Under the pieces are notes generated by a model that was given only the letters and a program-made list of their open reading frames with translations, did no database searches and was not told the origin of the DNA. Positions 6,372 to 9,886 of a stretch of 9,886 nucleotides of DNA are shown in pieces. This DNA is from an uncultured Collinsella sp. Its GTDB lineage: Bacteria > Actinomycetota > Coriobacteriia > Coriobacteriales > Coriobacteriaceae. The stretch lies in the NCBI GenBank assembly GCA_934643435.1, contig CAKUCJ010000028.1:1-9886 (forward strand), written 5' to 3'. Numbering within the stretch: the stretch's first letter is position 1; each line of letters begins with the position of its first letter. A program made the translations under genes and the position numbers.

Positions 6372-7154
6372 TTGAGCTTTCTGTCCGATTCCGAGTGGCT
6401 CTGCTTAAACGATCTTGTGCTTTCGATTAATTCCATCGACAACGACCGGGAATTCCGGTCGACCGTCCTCAAGAAGTTGCGTTTTCTTATCCCCTACGAG
6501 TCGGCGGCGTTTTTCCTGAGCGATCTTTCCAAAGACCTCGTTTCCACCCCGCAGGAATGGAGGACGCGCGTCTTTCTCGATCCGCTCGGCATCGACGTCC
6601 CCGCCGGGATGCTCGAGCGCTACACCGAAGAGTACTGGCAACAGGATATGATCGTCGCGCATCGCAACCTCACGCGCTCGACGGTACTGCGCGAATCCGA
6701 CCAGCTCAGCCCCGGTGATATCGAGAGTAGCTATATGAAGGATTACCTTGGCGGCCGTCACGTCGTCAACGTGAGCTTCTTTAACGATGAGGGCTTTTTG
6801 GGGTCGCTCAACCTCAATCGTAAAAAAGAGGAAGGCGACTTCACCGACCGCGAAGTCCAGATTCTGGAGCTGATCGAGCCCCACCTTACCAATCGCCTAT
6901 CCAAATGGCGCGTCCGGGCCGACCGCAGCTCATCCGAGGTAGTGTTCGCCCACGACTACGATGTCTCGGCGCGCGAAATCGACGTATGCCGCTGCGTGCT
7001 ATCGGGCATGGACAACGCGGCCATTGCCGAAGAGCTCTGCATCAGCACCGGCACCGTTAAAAAGCACCTGGAGAATATCTTTCGAAAGACGCAGGTCAAC
7101 AGCCGCGTTGGGCTCATGGCCTTGCTCCAGCAGTACACGGCGCTCAAGCAGTAA
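6372..7154 (+). CDS. LuxR-family transcriptional regulator with N-terminal sensor-like domain
   Basis: This 260-residue DNA-binding regulator starts at TTG 6372, five bases after GGAGG at 6362-6366. Residues 1-180 form an alpha/beta domain of GAF-like appearance (for example IPYESAAFFLSD at 40-51 and VVNVSFFNDEGFLGSLNLNR at 131-150), the likely ligand-sensing part. Residues 198-255 are a clear GerE/LuxR helix-turn-helix: SAREIDVCRCVLSGMDNAAIAEELCIS, then TGTVKKHLENIFRKTQV with the recognition helix around 226-240, and the usual NSRVGLMALL end. There is no receiver domain with a phosphorylatable Asp pattern and no membrane helix, so this is a cytoplasmic one-component regulator. It is divergent from the MFS/amidohydrolase operon and is its likely controller. 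Its stop lies only 23 bases from the stop of the convergent ECF ATPase gene. Confidence 0.9.
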   Translation: MSFLSDSEWLCLNDLVLSINSIDNDREFRSTVLKKLRFLIPYESAAFFLSDLSKDLVSTPQEWRTRVFLDPLGIDVPAGMLERYTEEYWQQDMIVAHRNLTRSTVLRESDQLSPGDIESSYMKDYLGGRHVVNVSFFNDEGFLGSLNLNRKKEEGDFTDREVQILELIEPHLTNRLSKWRVRADRSSSEVVFAHDYDVSAREIDVCRCVLSGMDNAAIAEELCISTGTVKKHLENIFRKTQVNSRVGLMALLQQYTALKQ

Positions 7155-7177
7155 GTCCACTCGCAACGTCGATGTGT

Positions 7178-8626
7178 CTACGCCCTGTAGAACACGTTGT
7201 CGGCGAAGAAGTCGGCTGGGGGCTCCATGCAGGCAATCTCGCCGTCGAACATCATGGCGACGTCGTCGGATACTTGCTCAACGAAGTCCAGGTCGTGCGT
7301 GGCCATGACGACAGTGCCGCCCGCTTGCGCATGGTCGCGAAGGGCGTGAGCGATGATGCGGCGGCTTTCCAGGTCCAAGCCCTTGGTGGGCTCGTCGAGC
7401 AGCAGCAGCTCGGGGCCGATCAGCAGCAGCTTTGCCAACGCAAGCAACTGGCGCTGGCCGCCCGAAAGGTCGTACGGATGGCGTGCCTCCAAGCCCGCCA
7501 ACCCCAAGCGCGCCGCCTGCTCCTGCGCCGCGGCCTCGTCGTATCCGCAGGTTGAAGCCCATTCCATCAGCTCGTCGCGCACCGTCTCGGCGACCAGCAG
7601 GGCCTTGGGGTTCTGCGGCAGCAATGCCGCCGAAGCCGCCCCGCGCATCATGCGACCGCGCTGCAGCTTGGCCGTCTTGGCCAGCACCGAGAGCATCGTC
7701 GACTTGCCGCAGCCGTTACCGCCCACAATCGCATGTACCGCGCCAGCCGAAAACGCCACATCAAGCCCGCGCAGCACCCAACCGGACGCACGGTCGTAGC
7801 GAAACCAGCCCTCGCGGATAGCCGCCGCACCCGGCGCCTCCCCCTGCGCAGGCTGACAAGCGTCCGAAGCCAAAAGCCCCTCGCGGCCACCCAAAGAAGC
7901 CATGTCCGCCTCGAGCACGCGGCCGCCCTCAATCCGGTACACGCACGTCGCATACTCGAGCATCGGACGCGGCTGATGTGTTGCCACGACCACCGTGCAG
8001 CCCAGCTCGCGGTTCACACGAAACAGCGCGTGCAGAAAATTCTTCTCGGCAACGGGATCGAGCTGAGACGTGGGCTCATCGAGCAGCAGTACGCGCGGGC
8101 GGAGCGCCAGAACGGCCGCCAGCGACAGCAGCTGCTTGCGACCGCCCGAAAGCGTGTCGGTATCGCGGTGAAGCCAATCCTCCAACCCAAAGAAATAGCT
8201 AGTCTCGGCAACACGGCGGCGCATCTCGTCGCGCGACACACCCAGATTTTCCAGGCCAAACGCCATCTCGTGCCACACGGTTTCGCACACGATCTGGTTC
8301 TCGGGGTCCTGAAACACGTAGCCCACGCGCTCCGCAGACGTGCGAACGTCCATGTCGGCAACGGACTCGCCCAGCACGCGCAGCTCGCCAGCGCGCTCGC
8401 CCGTCGGGGCAATCTCGGGTTTGAGCAACGAGAGCAGTGTCGACTTGCCCGACCCGGTACCGCCAACAAGCAGCGCAAACGCACCTTGGGGAACAGACCA
8501 GTCAAGCCCCTCGAGCACCGGCGCGGCGGCGCCGGGGTAGGCAAAACTCAGGCCCCGCACCTCAATCGCCGGCATATCCGAGCCGCATGCCACACCCGAC
8601 ACCGAGCCCTCATCCAACCGAGCCAT
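7178..8626 (-). CDS. ECF transporter ATPase, two fused ABC domains
   Basis: This 482-residue cytoplasmic protein has two ATP-binding cassettes in one chain and corresponds to a fused EcfA1-EcfA2. Domain 1 has Walker A GGTGSGKST at 55-63, Q-loop Gln106 in VFQDPENQ, signature LSGGR at 159-163, Walker B ending at Glu184 and switch His217. Domain 2 has Walker A GGNGCGKST at 302-310, Q-loop Gln338, signature LSGGQ at 387-391, Glu412 and His444. All catalytic residues are present in both halves; only the first signature departs from LSGGQ. A low-complexity linker lies around 240-270. ATG 8626 overlaps the TGA of the T-component gene by one base (TGATG), which indicates translational coupling. The protein would power vitamin or micronutrient uptake with the T component and an S protein. 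No terminator is visible after its stop. Confidence 0.95.
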   Translation of the reverse strand: MARLDEGSVSGVACGSDMPAIEVRGLSFAYPGAAAPVLEGLDWSVPQGAFALLVGGTGSGKSTLLSLLKPEIAPTGERAGELRVLGESVADMDVRTSAERVGYVFQDPENQIVCETVWHEMAFGLENLGVSRDEMRRRVAETSYFFGLEDWLHRDTDTLSGGRKQLLSLAAVLALRPRVLLLDEPTSQLDPVAEKNFLHALFRVNRELGCTVVVATHQPRPMLEYATCVYRIEGGRVLEADMASLGGREGLLASDACQPAQGEAPGAAAIREGWFRYDRASGWVLRGLDVAFSAGAVHAIVGGNGCGKSTMLSVLAKTAKLQRGRMMRGAASAALLPQNPKALLVAETVRDELMEWASTCGYDEAAAQEQAARLGLAGLEARHPYDLSGGQRQLLALAKLLLIGPELLLLDEPTKGLDLESRRIIAHALRDHAQAGGTVVMATHDLDFVEQVSDDVAMMFDGEIACMEPPADFFADNVFYRA

Positions 8627-9513
8627 CAGCCAAACCTCTTCTCGTCAATCGCGTGCAACACACAGGGCAGTGCCATCCAGGCAGCGTATACAACATAGCC
8701 CGGCCAGGGCGCCGGCACCGAGAGCTGCGGGTAAAACGAATACTGCGTCGTCGCAATCCACGCCACCGCCACCGCGGCAACGCCAAACAGCGCAAGCCCA
8801 ACCAGCGCGGCAATGTCACGCCGCCCCAGCCAATACCGCGCATACGTCGTACGACGAGGCACGGCGCCCCATCCGCGCGAGCGCATGGCGTCCGCACGCT
8901 CAAGCGAATCTTCCATACCCCAGCCCATCAGCACGCTCGACGCCCGCAAGCGCGAGCGCACGGGGTCGGTAGGCGCGCGCCCCGGCACATCAATCGCGTC
9001 CTGCACCGCCAGCACGGTGCGACCGCGGCGCAAAAACTGCGGGATCAGCCGCATGCACATCGAGATCATGAGCGCGATTACCGGCGCGGCGTTACCCAGC
9101 AGCGCGAGCACCTTGTCGTATTCGAGCATCGACGCCGCGGCCTCAAACCACAGCACGCTCGCCACAAACAACCCGCCCATGCACAGGCCGTACACCAAAC
9201 TCTCCAGATACACCGCGCGCATGCCAATGCGGAACAGCTCCGTCGAGCCCGAGGCGCTAAACAGCGGGTTGACCAGCGCGATGATCAAAATCACCGGCAG
9301 CTGCCAGCGAAGCGCACCCAACGTACGGACAGTCCCGCGCGTCGCAAATCCATACGCCAGCCCGCCCGCAAGCGACAGCGCGATCAGCACCGGCTGCATC
9401 GAGAACATAGTGAGTCCCAGCGTCAGCACCATATAGAGTGCCGGCACCGCCGGATGCGACATCGAGAACGCCGCGACGGGCTCGGCGGCAGCCCCCTCTT
9501 GCATGTTGTCCAT
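8626..9513 (-). CDS. ECF transporter transmembrane T component
   Basis: This 295-residue membrane protein links the ATPases to the S component in an energy-coupling factor transporter. It has hydrophobic segments near residues 25-55, 72-84, 103-128 and 137-160, then a long cytoplasmic region, then two C-terminal segments at about 233-256 and 272-288. The diagnostic coupling motif is ADAMRSRGWG at 207-216, the conserved Ala-x-x-x-Arg-Gly element that inserts into the ATPase groove. A basic helix RLIPQFLRRGR at 155-165 precedes it. ATG 9513 is preferred because GGAGG (complement of 9520-9524) lies six bases upstream; the GTG at 9519 has no spacing. The gene starts the T-ATPase pair and lacks an adjacent S gene; the nearest S gene in the window is at 774-1472. 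The substrate is not readable. Confidence 0.9.
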   Translation of the reverse strand: MDNMQEGAAAEPVAAFSMSHPAVPALYMVLTLGLTMFSMQPVLIALSLAGGLAYGFATRGTVRTLGALRWQLPVILIIALVNPLFSASGSTELFRIGMRAVYLESLVYGLCMGGLFVASVLWFEAAASMLEYDKVLALLGNAAPVIALMISMCMRLIPQFLRRGRTVLAVQDAIDVPGRAPTDPVRSRLRASSVLMGWGMEDSLERADAMRSRGWGAVPRRTTYARYWLGRRDIAALVGLALFGVAAVAVAWIATTQYSFYPQLSVPAPWPGYVVYAAWMALPCVLHAIDEKRFG

Positions 9514-9710
9514 GGGCACCCTCCGCCCCTCTACTCAAACATCGACGCCGAGCCGCCAACACCGCCCGCAACCAGCGCAAACGCCACGCCAGCGCCACAA
9601 ACCTCGGCCGCCGCACTTCAAACGTTACGCGCTCACCATATGCCTGCGGTATCATATTGCGCCGTGTATCGTTTCCAAACACACGTCTCTATAACGTAAC
9701 AGGAGATCAC
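9514..9710. other. Divergent intergenic region between the ECF operon and glmU
   Basis: This 197-base spacer holds start signals in both directions. It contains the minus-strand ribosome binding site GGAGG (9520-9524), a candidate minus-strand promoter (9651-9678) and the glmU site AGGAG at 9701-9705. On the minus strand, 9531-9617 is an open stretch of 28 sense codons rich in Gly, Ala and Val that ends at TAG just before the T-component ribosome binding site; see findings. I see no riboswitch fold I can name. Confidence 0.5.
9651..9678 (-). promoter_or_regulatory. Candidate promoter of the ECF T-ATPase operon
   Basis: On the minus strand, TTGGAA (9678-9673) and TATGAT (9656-9651) are spaced by 16 bases. 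The -10 matches the consensus at five of six positions and the -35 at four of six. Transcription would start near 9643, leaving a leader of about 130 bases before the T-component ATG. Confidence 0.35.
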
Positions 9711-9886
9711 ATGGACGCAACCGCAATTATCCTCGCCGCCGGCGAGGGCACCCGCATGAAGTCGAACCACTGCAAGGTTTCGCACAAGATCCTGGGTAAG
9801 CCCATGGTCCAGTGGATCGTCGACGCCACCATCAAGGCCGGCTGCAGCCGCGTCGTGGTCGTCATCGGCAGCCACGCCGACGAGAT
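9711..9886 (+). CDS. glmU: GlmU N-terminus: UDP-GlcNAc pyrophosphorylase domain, partial
   Basis: This is the first 58 codons of a gene that runs off the window. GlmU is the bifunctional enzyme that acetylates glucosamine-1-phosphate and then transfers uridylate to make UDP-N-acetylglucosamine for peptidoglycan. The visible part is the start of the nucleotidyltransferase Rossmann-like fold: the nucleotide-binding loop LAAGEGTRMKS at residues 8-18, Lys22 of the family's Pro-Lys-Val element, the GKPM turn at 29-32 and a VVVVIGSHADE strand and turn. ATG 9711 follows AGGAG at 9701-9705 with five bases between. The residue before Lys22 is Cys where most relatives have Pro. Another sugar-1-phosphate nucleotidyltransferase cannot be fully excluded from 58 residues, but the LAAGEGTRMKS form followed by KV-H-GKPMV favours GlmU. 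Confidence 0.88.
   Translation, partial: MDATAIILAAGEGTRMKSNHCKVSHKILGKPMVQWIVDATIKAGCSRVVVVIGSHADE

Noticed and set aside
9690..9695. TATAAC as a -10 box for glmU.
   Set aside because: It would place the transcript start at the ribosome binding site (9701-9705), and no -35 lies at 16-18 bases.
8437..9699. A 420-codon open frame on the plus strand.
   Set aside because: It is antisense to the well-supported T component and ATPase; the product is Arg/Pro/His-rich low-complexity sequence.
1..9886. tRNA, rRNA, CRISPR array, insertion sequence or prophage genes.
   Set aside because: I looked on both strands and saw no tRNA cloverleaf ends, no regular direct-repeat/spacer series, no transposase or integrase motifs. 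The 249-733 repeats are two copies only and carry no gene.

Overview
The window is GC-rich and densely packed, with almost all coding on the minus strand between two plus-strand end fragments. Operons are tightly spaced, TTG and GTG starts are common behind strong ribosome binding sites, and the genes are typical of a gut actinobacterium: a two-domain fused ECF ATPase, a LuxR-type regulator next to an MFS transporter, and a low-molecular-weight amidohydrolase. This fits Coriobacteriia, most likely Collinsella or a near relative. That placement is inferred from gene style and protein flavour; there is no 16S or other marker here.

Layout. (1) 1-248: the 3' end of an exonuclease III gene on the plus strand. 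(2) 249-773: a 525-base gap between convergent genes. It holds two tandem, diverged copies of a repeat of about 235-245 bases, each folding into a long hairpin around a terminator-like core. (3) 774-1472, minus: an ECF transporter substrate-binding membrane subunit (S component) with its own ribosome binding site, preceded by the terminator of the next block. (4) 1598-6171, minus: a compact four-gene run in the order MFS transporter, amidohydrolase, second MFS transporter, unknown four-helix membrane protein. It ends at a strong intrinsic terminator at 1517-1548. (5) 6172-6371: a divergent regulatory region with several inverted repeats. (6) 6372-7154, plus: a LuxR-family regulator. (7) 7178-9513, minus: an overlapping pair encoding the ECF transmembrane T component and a fused double ATPase. 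(8) 9711 to the end, plus: the start of glmU.

How the genes may work together. The regulator at 6372 reads away from the MFS/amidohydrolase operon and is its obvious candidate controller. The operon would import a small amide, peptide or ester compound, hydrolyse it, and possibly export a product through the second, paralogous transporter. The ECF T and ATPase genes form an energising module with no adjacent S gene. The only S component in the window lies about 5.7 kb further on, on the same strand, as if the regulator/amidohydrolase block had been inserted into an older ECF locus.

The least explained part is the 249-773 gap. The two repeat copies keep a paired frame (CCAT-x-GTTTA against TAAAC-x'-ATGG) while the x segments differ between copies and remain complementary within each. 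That is the pattern expected if the folded structure is under selection.
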